Shown here: in pieces, positions 8,724 to 17,761 of the stretch
How the letters are laid out: each line of letters opens with the position of its first letter
Position numbering within the stretch: position 1 is the first letter of the stretch
NCBI RefSeq assembly: GCF_900102185.1
Contig: NZ_LT629690.1
Location: 4,030,001 to 4,094,000, forward strand
Direction of reading: 5' to 3'
Length of the DNA stretch: 64,000 bases
Source of the DNA: Terriglobus roseus
Lineage (GTDB): Bacteria; Acidobacteriota; Terriglobia; Terriglobales; Acidobacteriaceae
Made by a program: the position numbers and the translations under genes
The notes under the pieces: generated by a model
Told to the model about the DNA's origin: nothing
The model's database searches: none
The model's input: only the letters and a program-made list of their open reading frames with translations

Positions 8724-8745
8724 ATAGTTATCGACGGATAACTAT
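8724..8745 (+). terminator. Hairpin between convergent RHH and tadE genes
   Basis: A 9-bp perfect stem (8724-8732 with 8737-8745) and a 4-base loop, 27 bp after the RHH stop and 50 bp before the convergent tadE end. No U-tract; it may serve either direction. Confidence 0.45.
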
Positions 8746-8795
8746 AGGATCACGTTATCGCTTACTAAACTGGTATTTCTTACGAGCTGTCTTGC

Positions 8796-9299
8796 TTATT
8801 GAGAAATTATCGTGGATCGACTTGCGGAGAGGGTAATGCCTTTATTCAAGGGCGCAGGAAGCATAAAGGTAAACGGGTAGCTGACGGTTACGGTCACCAT
8901 GCATCCCGGACTATTACTTCCCTGCGCTGTATCGCATGCGCCAGATGCTCCCGATGTACCCGGCCATGATGCTGTGACAGATATGTTGGATGCACTAATT
9001 CCTGGCGCCACATTTGTTCGAATGTAGTTCTGGATGTCGCTCGCTCCCGCCTCACAATAGTTTGAATTTGACGTTGCGCACATTGTGCCGCTGTATGTAG
9101 AACCCCGCACTGTGGCATACCGAGCACCTGCAGATGCAGCCCATTCGACGTAGTGCTCGGTATACACCGCCAGAGAACATTCCATAATGCCGAGAATGAC
9201 GAGCAGCACAAGGCTGAGACACAGTGACGTCTCCAGCAATGTGCTGCCTGTTTCCTCGCATAAGACTTCACCTGCACGAAGATGTTTAACGTGACGCAC
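8796..9299 (-). CDS. tadE: TadE-like minor pseudopilin (second copy)
   Basis: 167 residues. The N-terminus has a prepilin-type cleavage site (T-G before S-T-L-L-E, with Glu at +5), followed by one hydrophobic segment of about 20 residues and a variable extracellular domain with several Cys. This is the TadE family: envelope-anchored minor pseudopilins needed for Flp pilus assembly and presumably processed by the CpaA peptidase encoded at the other end of the locus. It overlaps the upstream tadE by 14 bp, which implies co-translation. It is the last gene of the Tad transcript. Confidence 0.85.
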   Translation of the reverse strand: MRHVKHLRAGEVLCEETGSTLLETSLCLSLVLLVILGIMECSLAVYTEHYVEWAASAGARYATVRGSTYSGTMCATSNSNYCEAGASDIQNYIRTNVAPGISASNISVTASWPGTSGASGACDTAQGSNSPGCMVTVTVSYPFTFMLPAPLNKGITLSASRSTIISQ

Positions 9300-9768
9300 G
9301 GAGTCTCACCTTCGCTGTAAGAGGAATGGTAGTAGAAATACCAGGCCATGGAAGCAAGGGTGTATAGGTGGAACTGGTATCCAACTCCACGTAGTACACG
9401 CTGTTCATGGAGCTGGAGCAGGTTGGTTCAGACGAACAGGAAGCAATAGCACTCGTGCCGTCTGAACATTCACAACCGTACGTCGCGACAGGCTTCACAG
9501 TGATAAGTGTGGACGCATCGGTTTGCGCCGCAAGCTTCATGCCCGCAACGTCAGTTGGATAATGAATGCCGTATGCAGTGCCCGTACGCGCTGCCGCGTT
9601 CACGATCATAGCGGCACGAAAACCGCGGCCAATGTCTACAGCACCGGCAAGCAGGAGAAGCAAAACGGGAAGTACAAGGGCCGTTTCAATCAGGCTGTTG
9701 CCGTCCTGGCGCTGTGCGAGCGATGCCGATTGTGCGATGAGACGAAACAACGGAATTTGTTGACTCAT
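9286..9768 (-). CDS. tadE: TadE-like minor pseudopilin (first copy)
   Basis: 160 residues. A cytoplasmic leader is followed by D-G-N-S-L-I-E-T-A-L (cleavage after Gly, Glu at +5), a hydrophobic helix, and an extracellular part with a cluster of four Cys (Y-G-C-E-C ... S-C-S ... T-C-S) that could form disulfides. It belongs to the TadE family. The start codon overlaps the tadG stop (ATGA), a sign of translational coupling. It shares only the N-terminal helix architecture with the following tadE copy, so the two are likely to have different roles in the pilus. Confidence 0.88.
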   Translation of the reverse strand: MSQQIPLFRLIAQSASLAQRQDGNSLIETALVLPVLLLLLAGAVDIGRGFRAAMIVNAAARTGTAYGIHYPTDVAGMKLAAQTDASTLITVKPVATYGCECSDGTSAIASCSSEPTCSSSMNSVYYVELDTSSTYTPLLPWPGISTTIPLTAKVRLRASR

Positions 9769-11192
9769 TGCACCAGCTCCGAATGATCTCCGCCCAACGG
9801 TGAGCCGGACTGGAGTGAGGAGTAATCGTTGGAAATAGTGCTGAGCACGCCTGCGTTGAATTGCACCTTATCCGCCACGATGCCGTTGTAACCACCGCCC
9901 GCGTTAATGACATTTACCGCGTAACTAACAGTTGCTCCTGGTTCGTAAATGACACCATTCAACTGTTGACCAGACAGAAGTGTGGGGGCCAGGAAGGTAC
10001 CTGTGTTAGTGATGTTTTTGGCCTGCCAAAACAGAATGCCGCCATATTGTCCGCTGGTTGGTGCACTGAAAGCGAAGTTCGACAATCCAAGGGGCAGGGT
10101 GGGAAGCGTGAGAGATATGCCGTTGTTGCTTTGGTTATAAAACATCACTCCCTTGCCTTGAATTGTGCTGAGAGCCGCGACGCTAATGACAAATCCAGAG
10201 CTAACAGGAGCCGGCGTGTTGCCGAAGATATCTTTCGGTGCTTGATAGTTGCTGATGATGTATGTTCCAGGATTAAACGTGATCGTGGAGCCGACAGACG
10301 CCGTGATAGTAATACCGCCACAGTAGACGCCGGGGTTGAAGGTTATATTCGCAAGGATGGGCAGAATGGTCACGGGACCAGGAGCCCCTGTATAAGGAGA
10401 GCCCGTAGTTTTGCCGCATGGCGCATTGGGTTGAGCTGGTGCGGGGAGGTACGCGAGAGGATCTGCAGGGACAGGGAGAGGAGCTTGCGTGACTCGTGTA
10501 TTTCCAAGACACAGAAGGCTGGCACCTCCTCCAGTTGGAGAGACCTGTACGTACGGCGCGGTGACACCGAGACCCACGAGGCAATTCACGGAACTGGGGC
10601 TGCTAGATTCGACGACAACGCCACAGTTGGCCCTGAAGCCAAGGCCGACCGCCACATTGAGCGTGCCAGAATCGGTAGGATTGAGCGCATAGAGACAGGG
10701 CCCGCCGATGCCACGTGCTGCCTGCGCGCGCGCTTTAAGGGAAAATCCCGTGAAACCGAAGATCCGCGAGAAGTACAACGGCGCCGTCTCAGAAACCTGA
10801 GTCTCCACATAATTGAGACGGTTCAGCGTCGTCGAACCAGAGGTCATCGTATTTGTAACGATGCATGTGGGGTTGTTCACCATAACAGTGAGCCCAGTTC
10901 CAGCGGACGCGCATTGCGTGATGAGAGTGGCTCCGCTGTATCCGTTCTCTACCATCGCCTTCTGCACCGCGGTTTGCATTGTCCCGCAGTTGGACGTACT
11001 GCCACAGACTCGCACCTCGAGTGCTGCCGCCAATGCAGTGGCATCGGCAGCGTTCTGCAGGCGCCGTTGCTCATGGCGGACGGCGCCAATGTCCACGGCC
11101 AGACCGAGAAATCCAATCAGTACGACCATGCACAAAGCGGCGACGACCAGTACCTGGCCGCTGTCATCACGAAGTTGGGATAGGCGCCTCAT
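9765..11192 (-). CDS. tadG: TadG-like Flp pilus assembly protein with beta-helix-like C-terminus
   Basis: 475 residues. It begins with the TadG/TadE-type N-terminus (D-D-S-G-Q-V-L-V-V-A-A-L, a transmembrane helix, then D-I-G-A-V-R-H-E-Q-R-R-L-Q-N-A-A-D-A-A/T pattern) typical of the pilus-assembly TadG N-terminal domain. The position +5 Glu of true pseudopilins is replaced by Val. Unlike classical TadG I see no von Willebrand A metal site. Residues about 250-450 instead contain repeated F-N-P-G-V-Y / F-N-P-G-T-Y-I-I and G-V-M-F-Y elements that suggest a beta-helix-like exported domain. It overlaps the DUF192 gene by 26 bp upstream and tadE by 4 bp downstream. Confidence 0.85.
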   Translation of the reverse strand: MRRLSQLRDDSGQVLVVAALCMVVLIGFLGLAVDIGAVRHEQRRLQNAADATALAAALEVRVCGSTSNCGTMQTAVQKAMVENGYSGATLITQCASAGTGLTVMVNNPTCIVTNTMTSGSTTLNRLNYVETQVSETAPLYFSRIFGFTGFSLKARAQAARGIGGPCLYALNPTDSGTLNVAVGLGFRANCGVVVESSSPSSVNCLVGLGVTAPYVQVSPTGGGASLLCLGNTRVTQAPLPVPADPLAYLPAPAQPNAPCGKTTGSPYTGAPGPVTILPILANITFNPGVYCGGITITASVGSTITFNPGTYIISNYQAPKDIFGNTPAPVSSGFVISVAALSTIQGKGVMFYNQSNNGISLTLPTLPLGLSNFAFSAPTSGQYGGILFWQAKNITNTGTFLAPTLLSGQQLNGVIYEPGATVSYAVNVINAGGGYNGIVADKVQFNAGVLSTISNDYSSLQSGSPLGGDHSELVQ

Positions 11193-11565
11193 GTAACAGG
11201 CCGGACTCCTGAATGCGAAGTTGGTCCCCTAGCTGCAGGCCGGATTCGACGATCCTGCCTGCAGCGAGTTCGAGGACGGTGCGTACCGACGGCACGATGG
11301 CAGTGAGGCGATACGGTTTGAGCGAAGGCCAGAGACGCACCACGCGAAGCTGTGCGTCCAGGCCAACTACGTCGATCGGAAAGCGCATGCCGATGGTATG
11401 CACGCCCGAAGACGGTTTGATCCAGATGCCTTCTTCCCGCTGAAGATGGCTGCGGCCCAGCAAGCCGACTGCGCGACTAACGGATGTATCAGCGACCATA
11501 ACGCTTGAAGCTACGACAACATCTTCCGCAAGCGTATGAACGGATACCATGCGTTTGTTCCGCAT
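11167..11565 (-). CDS. DUF192 family protein embedded in the Tad locus
   Basis: 132 residues. It shows the DUF192 pattern: G-L-L-G-R ... E-G-I-W-I, then H-T-I-G-M-R-F-P-I-D-V-V-G-L-D, and a late V-L-E-L-A-A-G. Most family members are small secreted or lipid-anchored proteins of unknown function; this copy has no obvious signal peptide. It starts 2 bp after the stop of the 30-codon membrane microprotein and ends inside the first codons of tadG, so it is translated with the pilus genes. DUF192 genes do occur near TadE/G genes in other bacteria, but no mechanism is established. Confidence 0.8.
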   Translation of the reverse strand: MRNKRMVSVHTLAEDVVVASSVMVADTSVSRAVGLLGRSHLQREEGIWIKPSSGVHTIGMRFPIDVVGLDAQLRVVRLWPSLKPYRLTAIVPSVRTVLELAAGRIVESGLQLGDQLRIQESGLLHEAPIPTS

Positions 11566-11567
11566 GG

Positions 11568-11660
11568 TTATGCCTGTTTACGGCGGCGATACACAATCAC
11601 TGCAAGAATCAATACCGCGAGAACACCGGCTGCTACGCGGATCATTGTGGTCATGTCCAT
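11568..11660 (-). CDS. 30-residue single-pass membrane microprotein in the Tad operon
   Basis: Between tadC and the DUF192 gene there is an ATG (11660) with an AAGGAG ribosome site 9 nt upstream and a stop at 11568, two bases before the next start. The product is 30 residues: M-D-M-T-T-M-I-R-V, a hydrophobic stretch of about 15 residues (A-A-G-V-L-A-V-L-I-L-A-V-I-V-Y), then R-R-R-K-Q-A. It reads as one transmembrane helix with a positively charged cytoplasmic tail. The strong ribosome site, tight spacing and sensible topology argue for a real gene. I do not recognise a family, and nothing in the sequence says what it does. It could equally be a small stabilising subunit of the TadB/TadC platform. 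Confidence 0.7.
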   Translation of the reverse strand: MDMTTMIRVAAGVLAVLILAVIVYRRRKQA

Positions 11661-11730
11661 TGGAACTATCTCCTTTAGGTTTATGTTTCGATTTCGTTGA
11701 TCAAACTAACTGGGTGGATCTCAACTTGAA

Positions 11731-12624
11731 CTACTGGAGGTCTTTAAAGACTCCGGACAAACTAATAATTGCCGGTGCCAACAAGACCAGGAACAGGCAG
11801 GGGAAGATAAAGAAGACCAGAGGAAATACAATTTTGACGCGGGTTTTAGCAGCGGCTTCCTCAGCCCGTTGCCTTCGGTTCATGCGCAAATCGTCTGCAA
11901 ATCGACTAAGTGCGCGCGCAATGGGTGTTCCAAATCGCTCGGACTGGATAAGCATTCCAACAAACGATCGAACTTCTTCTAAGTCGGACCGTTCTGCAAA
12001 CCGTTTCCAGGCGTCCATTCTTACCCCGCCCACACGCTGCTCTAACAAGACACGTTGAAACTCCCCATGTAGCTCCCGGTGACTTAGCGCCAACTCGTCA
12101 GAGACGCGCACCATTGCTTGATCCAAACCGAGCCCAGCTTCCACGCAGATGTTCAGCAGATCAAGTGCATCTGGCAGGGATCGTACGAGACTCGCCTTAT
12201 ACAAACGAATGCGGCGTCGCAACCAGATATCTGGACCGAGATAGCCAATCGCAGCAAGAGTCACACATGCGAGCAGCATATTGCTGCGAACAAAGGTACC
12301 GAGAAAAAGCCCGGCCAAAGGCGCGATGCCTTGCGCCAGAGCATAGGTGTCCCTTTGCAGCGAAGTTCTCAGTCCCGCAGCCTCAAGCTTTTCTCTTGCC
12401 TGTTCGCTTTGGCGTGTGCCGGCACGCGGCCGTAGCACTGCAGTCCAACGAGCCAGAACTTCTCTCAACCGCGGTGACTTTGGCTTTACTTCAACATCCT
12501 TTACCTGTACCAAGTGCCGAAGACGATCCGAGTTGGCAGACTCGTTCCAGACCATGGGCATGGCAAGGAGCAGGACGACGGAGAAGAGCATGAAGCCGGC
12601 GGACCCTATAAGAAGAAAACTCAT
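11731..12624 (-). CDS. tadC: TadC inner-membrane platform protein
   Basis: 297 residues. An N-terminal membrane helix and a paired helix near 95-130 precede a T2SSF-type cytoplasmic domain (about 140-265: L-P-D-A-L-D-L-L-N-I-C-V-E-A-G-L-G-L-D-Q-A) and a C-terminal membrane helix. This matches TadC, which with TadB forms the inner-membrane platform on which the CpaF ATPase acts. The gene starts 4 bp after the tadB stop, so the two are coupled. The C-terminal K-T-R-V-K-I-V-F-P-L-V-F-F-I-F-P helix is characteristic of the family. Confidence 0.93.
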   Translation of the reverse strand: MSFLLIGSAGFMLFSVVLLLAMPMVWNESANSDRLRHLVQVKDVEVKPKSPRLREVLARWTAVLRPRAGTRQSEQAREKLEAAGLRTSLQRDTYALAQGIAPLAGLFLGTFVRSNMLLACVTLAAIGYLGPDIWLRRRIRLYKASLVRSLPDALDLLNICVEAGLGLDQAMVRVSDELALSHRELHGEFQRVLLEQRVGGVRMDAWKRFAERSDLEEVRSFVGMLIQSERFGTPIARALSRFADDLRMNRRQRAEEAAAKTRVKIVFPLVFFIFPCLFLVLLAPAIISLSGVFKDLQ

Positions 12625-12628
12625 ACAA

Positions 12629-13591
12629 TCACACTTCTATCCCGCGGATGATCTGACGAATGGTGAACACACCGAGGCATAAGAGAACGACACCTGTGTA
12701 GAGAAGCTTGCGGCCCATGGGATCGGTGAAGAGGATGCGCGAATATCCCGGGCTCATGGCGTTGATAACGAGCATCAGTCCTACCGGTAACAGACAGAGA
12801 ATCCATCCGGTGAGTCGGCCTTGCGCGGTATGTGTACGCACCTCTCCTTGAATGCGAACGCGATCGCGAATGACTGCAACGATGCGATCCATCACGTCAG
12901 GAAGATTGCCACCTGTATCTTTCTGGATGAGGAGCCCGGTGACAAAGATACGCAAGTCACGGGAGGGAACACGCTCCAGCATGGAGGAAAATGCATCGCG
13001 GATGGGCAAGCCATAGTTCTGGTCGCGGTGCACTTCCGCAAAGTCCAGACGCACGGCAAGAGGCGCTTCTTCTGCAAGCACACCAATGGCAACCGGAATC
13101 GCATGGCCTGCGCGCAGAGAACGCGCAAACATTTCCAGCGCTTGCGGAAGTGCAGATTCAAAGTCTTTGATACGACGCTGCCGCTTAATACGAAGCCACA
13201 ATACCGGAGCAAAAGAAAAAGCGAATGCGGCGGCTGTGAGAATGGGGTTCGCCGTTACAAGGTATGTCAACAGTGGCAATGCAACAGCAATGCAGACCAC
13301 CGTGAGAATGACTCCGCCCGGACTCCAATCGCTTCTGGACTGCAACAGCAGTAAACGGATGTGGCGCAGGAGACGAGTGCCTTCAAGATACTTCTCTACC
13401 CAGGAGTACGAATTTGGAACCTTCTTCTCCAGGCTGGCCTGCAGCGTCTTTGGCTGCGACGGCTTCGTAAAGACGACAAGTGTCTGCAGACGCAGCTCCG
13501 CTTCCGTGGCTACCTTCGAAGGTGTGGTGCCATACATTACGGCACCGAAGATGATCGATGTGAGCAGGGCGAAGCAAAGAGCGATCCACAT
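12629..13591 (-). CDS. tadB: TadB inner-membrane platform protein
   Basis: 320 residues. Membrane helices lie at the N-terminus, at about 100-130 (two) and at the C-terminus. The central T2SSF-type domain has L-P-Q-A-L-E-M-F-A-R-S-L-R-A-G-H-A and V-T-G-L-L-I-Q-K-D-T-G-G-N-L. It is the TadB paralogue of TadC and partner of the CpaF motor. It starts 4 bp after the cpaF stop. Order and spacing (cpaF-tadB-tadC) are the conventional Tad arrangement. Confidence 0.93.
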   Translation of the reverse strand: MWIALCFALLTSIIFGAVMYGTTPSKVATEAELRLQTLVVFTKPSQPKTLQASLEKKVPNSYSWVEKYLEGTRLLRHIRLLLLQSRSDWSPGGVILTVVCIAVALPLLTYLVTANPILTAAAFAFSFAPVLWLRIKRQRRIKDFESALPQALEMFARSLRAGHAIPVAIGVLAEEAPLAVRLDFAEVHRDQNYGLPIRDAFSSMLERVPSRDLRIFVTGLLIQKDTGGNLPDVMDRIVAVIRDRVRIQGEVRTHTAQGRLTGWILCLLPVGLMLVINAMSPGYSRILFTDPMGRKLLYTGVVLLCLGVFTIRQIIRGIEV

Positions 13592-13595
13592 GCCG

Positions 13596-14894
13596 TTAGA
13601 CCTCCACGCTCACGTTCAGGAGTTCCGCAAGGGCCTGAGGCGGTATGTCATGAAGTCTGCCTGCAAAGCGAGGAAGAATGCCCGGTGAGTAAAAGCGACC
13701 AGCGACCTTGCCGGCAGCATCAGTCCCCTTACGTTCAAAAAGATAAAGGTCATTCAGTGCGACGATCTCAGCCTGTGTTCCCACAACTTCTGCAATGTGC
13801 GTGATGCGGCGTGAACCATCGCTCATACGAGCTACCTGCACAATGAGGTGAACTGCCGATGCAATCTGATTACGGATCGCTTTTTCCGGAAGACCAACGT
13901 TGGCCATCATGGCCATGGTTTCAAGACGGGCAACGGCGTCGCGCGGAGAGTTTGCATGGATGGTCGTAATAGAACCATCGTGGCCTGTATTCATCGCCTG
14001 CAACATATCCAGTGTTTCTTCGCCACGGACTTCGCCGACCACAATGCGGTCGGGACGCATACGCAGTGCGTTGATGATGAGTTCGCGTTGACGAATAGCA
14101 CCGTGCCCCTCCAGATTTGGCGGACGCGTTTCAAGACGTACGACATGCTCCTGGCGAAGCAAGAGTTCGGCGGAGTCTTCCACCGTAACGATGCGTTCAC
14201 GACCAGAGATAAATCCTGACAGCACATTCAACAGCGTCGTCTTACCGGCACCGGTGCCTCCGGAAACCACGATGTTCAAACGCGCTTCCACAGCCATGCG
14301 AAGAACCTCAAGCATGGAAGGTGCAAGCATCTTCGAACGGATGAGATCTTCCGCAGTGAGAGGTGTATTGCCGAAGCGACGGATTGAGAGGATTGGCCCG
14401 TCAATCGCCAGCGGCGGAATGATGGCGTTCACACGCGAACCATCCGGCAAGCGGGCGTCGACCATGGGCGACATCTCATCCACACGCCTCCCCACCGCCG
14501 ACACGATCTTCTCAATGATGTGCATCAGGTGGCGGTTGTCTTTGAAGACGATATTGGTCTTCTCAAGAAGGCCGCGACGCTCTACATACACTGAGTTCCA
14601 GGTGTTAACGAGAATGTCGCTGACTGTTGGATCGTGGAGCAGGGGTTCGATAGGGCCGAGGCCGAAGACCTCATTCAATACCTCTTGCGTCAGGCGATCG
14701 CGCTCCGCTGCACTCAGCGGAATTCCCTGCTCGGTAACGATGCGATGGATGATGCCAAAGAGCTGTTGCTGGCTGGAACGTGTCTCATTGAACTCGGCCA
14801 GACGTTCAAGATCGAGCCTCTTCAGGAGCTCACGATGCACCGCCGACTTCACCTCCTGCTGGGTGGCCTCCGAGATGCTATGACGAATGGGCAT
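13596..14894 (-). CDS. cpaF: CpaF/TadA pilus-assembly ATPase
   Basis: 432 residues from the ATG at 14894, preferred because GGGGAG lies 6 nt upstream; an in-frame ATG at 14939 would add 15 residues. It is a hexameric type II/IV secretion ATPase. Walker A G-G-T-G-A-G-K-T is at about 212-219. The Asp box lies around [10 protein letters not shown], Walker B in [12 protein letters not shown], and the His box in [11 protein letters not shown]. It powers Flp pilin polymerisation at the inner face of the cytoplasmic membrane and should dock on TadB/TadC. It is the most conserved gene of the locus. Confidence 0.95.
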   Translation of the reverse strand: MPIRHSISEATQQEVKSAVHRELLKRLDLERLAEFNETRSSQQQLFGIIHRIVTEQGIPLSAAERDRLTQEVLNEVFGLGPIEPLLHDPTVSDILVNTWNSVYVERRGLLEKTNIVFKDNRHLMHIIEKIVSAVGRRVDEMSPMVDARLPDGSRVNAIIPPLAIDGPILSIRRFGNTPLTAEDLIRSKMLAPSMLEVLRMAVEARLNIVVSGGTGAGKTTLLNVLSGFISGRERIVTVEDSAELLLRQEHVVRLETRPPNLEGHGAIRQRELIINALRMRPDRIVVGEVRGEETLDMLQAMNTGHDGSITTIHANSPRDAVARLETMAMMANVGLPEKAIRNQIASAVHLIVQVARMSDGSRRITHIAEVVGTQAEIVALNDLYLFERKGTDAAGKVAGRFYSPGILPRFAGRLHDIPPQALAELLNVSVEV

Positions 14895-14977
14895 TGTGAT
14901 CTCCCCCTCATCGATCGTGATCATGCTGTTAACAGCCATTGGCTTCTACGTTCCTTCGTTCAATAGGTGAGGTCCGA

Positions 14978-16216
14978 CTACCAGGCAGGTATGAGCTGCC
15001 GCCAGCGGGAAGCCAGCTTCTCTTCTTTACGTTTGGGTGCGGGTTTCGTGCTGACGTCCGCTAGCTTGCTGCTCCACGCGTGCAGACCCGCCGCAAGCTG
15101 GCTTGGGCCAGGGAACTTGAGCGTCTTACCTGCGTTGGAAGCGAAAACCATTTCGCCAGGGCTGTCCTGAAGCTTGAGCGCAATAGGAAGCTTCAGAACT
15201 TTCTCAATCTGATCTGCGGCCACGGCATGCGGCGCGTTATAGCGATTGAGAATGACCTTTAGCTTTGACGATGCACCTTCTGTCACAACAAGACCGTCAG
15301 CAATGCGAGAGAGATCGCGCACGGCAGCAACTTCCGGTGTGGTAACCATCAGAATCTCGGACGAAGTAGCCACCAGGCTGGGCCAGAGATCCGTCTGCCT
15401 GCGATCGCAGTCCAGAATGATGTAGTCGTATTCCCCGCGCAAAAACTCGAGTGCACGCGTGAACTCTTGTGCAGGAACGGGTTCCTGATTGTCGGGCACA
15501 TCCGGCGAGGACAGGATATCGAGACCGCTGAAATGATGCGCGACAAAGCCGTGGAGTAACTCGCTGTCCATGCGCTTCAGATTGCGAACAAACTCTCCAA
15601 GCGTGTGGTGTTCGCCGTCAATCCCCAGATACACGCAAGCGTTGCCCAGCATCTGTTGCTGATCAATAAGCAGCGTTCTCTTCTGGTGGTACTGAGCAAG
15701 GTACGCAGCGAGGTGCACTGCAATGCTGGTCGACCCAACTCCTCCCTTGGCTCCGAGAATGGAGAGGACGGTGCCGTTGGTGGCGTTGTTCCCTACCTCA
15801 GTGAAGCAGTAATCCTGAAAGCGATCGAGAAGTACATCCAGTTCCTGTTGCGAAGAGTGCTTGGTGAAGTACTCGCTGCAGCCCGCGCGCATGGCAGCCA
15901 GGATGGCTGTCGACGTGGGACGCTTGCCCACAGCAACGATAAGGACTTTCCCAGGAAAAGCCTTCGAAAGATACTGTGCGGTTTCGGCCGCTTCATCGGG
16001 ATTGCGATCGTAATCAACAAACGCAAGACAGCCGTTCGAAGACGAGATGTACTGCCCAATGGATGGGTGCCGGAGCGATGTGAGATACCGCTCAAAATGA
16101 AATGCGCTGCTGGACCAATTGCGCATATTCACCACATCAAGAAGTTCCCGGGTGACGCGTTCTTCCGTTCCGATTGTGAGCACAACGACATCAAGAGTTC
16201 CGTTCATCTGATACAT
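14978..16216 (-). CDS. cpaE: CpaE/TadZ-type ParA/MinD-like localisation ATPase
   Basis: 412 residues from ATG 16216 (AGGAAGG about 9 nt upstream); a GTG at 16237 and an ATG at 16207 are alternatives. The N-terminal about 130 residues form an atypical receiver-like domain. A ParA/MinD ATPase domain follows, with deviant Walker A G-A-K-G-G-V-G-S-T-S near 155-164 and L-L-I-D-Q-Q-Q in place of the usual Asp-rich switch. The second half (Y-D-Y-I-I-L-D-C-D, then L-V-V-T-E) keeps the P-loop fold. CpaE/TadZ proteins place the pilus machine in the cell. It sits between the secretin and motor ATPase genes, as in other Tad loci. Confidence 0.92.
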   Translation of the reverse strand: MYQMNGTLDVVVLTIGTEERVTRELLDVVNMRNWSSSAFHFERYLTSLRHPSIGQYISSSNGCLAFVDYDRNPDEAAETAQYLSKAFPGKVLIVAVGKRPTSTAILAAMRAGCSEYFTKHSSQQELDVLLDRFQDYCFTEVGNNATNGTVLSILGAKGGVGSTSIAVHLAAYLAQYHQKRTLLIDQQQMLGNACVYLGIDGEHHTLGEFVRNLKRMDSELLHGFVAHHFSGLDILSSPDVPDNQEPVPAQEFTRALEFLRGEYDYIILDCDRRQTDLWPSLVATSSEILMVTTPEVAAVRDLSRIADGLVVTEGASSKLKVILNRYNAPHAVAADQIEKVLKLPIALKLQDSPGEMVFASNAGKTLKFPGPSQLAAGLHAWSSKLADVSTKPAPKRKEEKLASRWRQLIPAW

Positions 16217-16258
16217 TCCCTGCGTCCTTCCTGACACCTCTGTCCGGGCGTGTCTTTT

Positions 16259-17761
16259 CTAGTGTTTTGTTGATTTCTGCATCTTTTGATCAAAGACTGG
16301 CCGATCAAGCATCTTCACTGCCAATGCTGGCTCTTTCACCTGCTCCTTCGATGGATCAACAATCTCGGGCGTGACCAGAACCAACAATTCTGAAGTGGAG
16401 TGATTAATGTTTTTGCTCTTAAACAGATTCCCAATGATCGGAATGCTGGCAGCACCAGGTGTACGGCCTAGCTGGTCCGTCGTACGTTGATCCAAAAGTC
16501 CGGAGATTGCAAACGTCTGTCCGTCACGAAGTACCACCTCCGTATCCGCTCGGCGGCTCGAGATGGCAGGAATGGTGTAACCGCTGATCTGTACGGCATT
16601 GGTGTAATCCAGCGCACTTACTTCTGGTGCGACCTTCAGGTCAATGGAACCGTCGGTATTTATCTGCGGAAGAAATTCAAGCTTTACGCCATAAGGCCGA
16701 AATTGAACCGTGATGGAAGTAAGACCGCTAACGCCTCCCTGAACTACAGGAAACGGAAATTCACCACCCGCGAGGAAGTTGGCTTTTTCGCCACTTAGAG
16801 TGGTGATATTCGGCTCTGCGAGAATCTGCAGAACATTCCGCTGCTCCAGATCCTGGATCATGGCACCGAGATTTAGATCGGCGCTATAGAGCAGAAAGTT
16901 CAATGGATTGGTAACGGAAACAGTCTTGCCTCCTACGGTGTAGGTATTGTTGGTGCTCCCACTGCTGCCGCTGCTACTTCCCGTTGTTGTCGTAAGAGAG
17001 GAGGGAAACTGCGAGGTGCTACTGGTCGCCAATGTATTGCCGCCGGCACTGAAGAGGTTGAAGCCCATCTGCTCCAGTTTGGTTCGATCGACCTCCACGA
17101 TACGAACATGCAGACGGACCTGACGTGAGGTTGCAGGATTCACAACGATCGCGTTAGATACATCTTTGGAATACTGGCCAGCGAGCTTTTCTGCGGTTTG
17201 ATAAGACGTGACATTACCAACCGTGCCAGAAAGCAGAATGCGTGAGCCTTCCGCCTGCACCTTAATGTTCTCGTTGGGCAGCGCCGACTTCAACACGCTT
17301 TCCAGCAGCGATGTCTCCGTGTCAGCCGAGTAGAAATAGGTGTGCGTTTCACCACTTTCATCCCAGATCATGAGCGAACTTACACCCGGCTCCTTCGCGG
17401 TAACCAACACTTCATTGGGAGTGGCGGTATACGCAGACAACACATTGGGGTTGGTGATGTACACGCGCGACAGACGTTTTTGAGAGGTGACATATGCCGA
17501 ACGGCCAATGAGAAGATGCGTTGGCGCATCGGACAGCACTGCACTCTCCATTCCCGATCCTGCCGATTGATTGGAAGAACTCGCACCGTCAGGGCTATCC
17601 GCTACAGGTTGCGCAGTAGCCGCACTGCTCTTCTCCGCATCGGTAGGCGCCGAAGCAGTGCGTGGCTGCGGACGCTCCGCGTACACCGACGTTGACGCGA
17701 GCGTTGCCGCAAGGGCAACGCAGCAGATGGATCGATCAAGGAAAGCATTCAGGCGATACAT
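16259..17761 (-). CDS. cpaC: CpaC/RcpA-type outer-membrane secretin
   Basis: 500 residues. A signal peptide (to S-V-Y-A) is followed by a long Pro/Ala/Ser-rich segment, a pilus/secretin N-domain (about 80-220) and the secretin core. Recognisable core parts are V-L-Q-I-L-A-E-P-N-I-T-T-L-S-G, G-G-E-F-P-F-P-V, and V-P/A-x-I-G-N-L-F near the end. It forms the outer-membrane channel for the Flp pilus. The start overlaps the cpaB stop by one base (TAATG). A Gly/Ser/Thr-rich insertion (about 250-275, S-G-S-S-G-S-T-N-N-T) probably marks a surface loop. Confidence 0.93.
   Translation of the reverse strand: MYRLNAFLDRSICCVALAATLASTSVYAERPQPRTASAPTDAEKSSAATAQPVADSPDGASSSNQSAGSGMESAVLSDAPTHLLIGRSAYVTSQKRLSRVYITNPNVLSAYTATPNEVLVTAKEPGVSSLMIWDESGETHTYFYSADTETSLLESVLKSALPNENIKVQAEGSRILLSGTVGNVTSYQTAEKLAGQYSKDVSNAIVVNPATSRQVRLHVRIVEVDRTKLEQMGFNLFSAGGNTLATSSTSQFPSSLTTTTGSSSGSSGSTNNTYTVGGKTVSVTNPLNFLLYSADLNLGAMIQDLEQRNVLQILAEPNITTLSGEKANFLAGGEFPFPVVQGGVSGLTSITVQFRPYGVKLEFLPQINTDGSIDLKVAPEVSALDYTNAVQISGYTIPAISSRRADTEVVLRDGQTFAISGLLDQRTTDQLGRTPGAASIPIIGNLFKSKNINHSTSELLVLVTPEIVDPSKEQVKEPALAVKMLDRPVFDQKMQKSTKH

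Noticed and set aside
9861-11183. 440-residue plus-strand open frame antisense to tadG
   Set aside because: Arg/Ser-rich translation with no domain, fully inside a well-supported gene; a shadow frame caused by codon bias.
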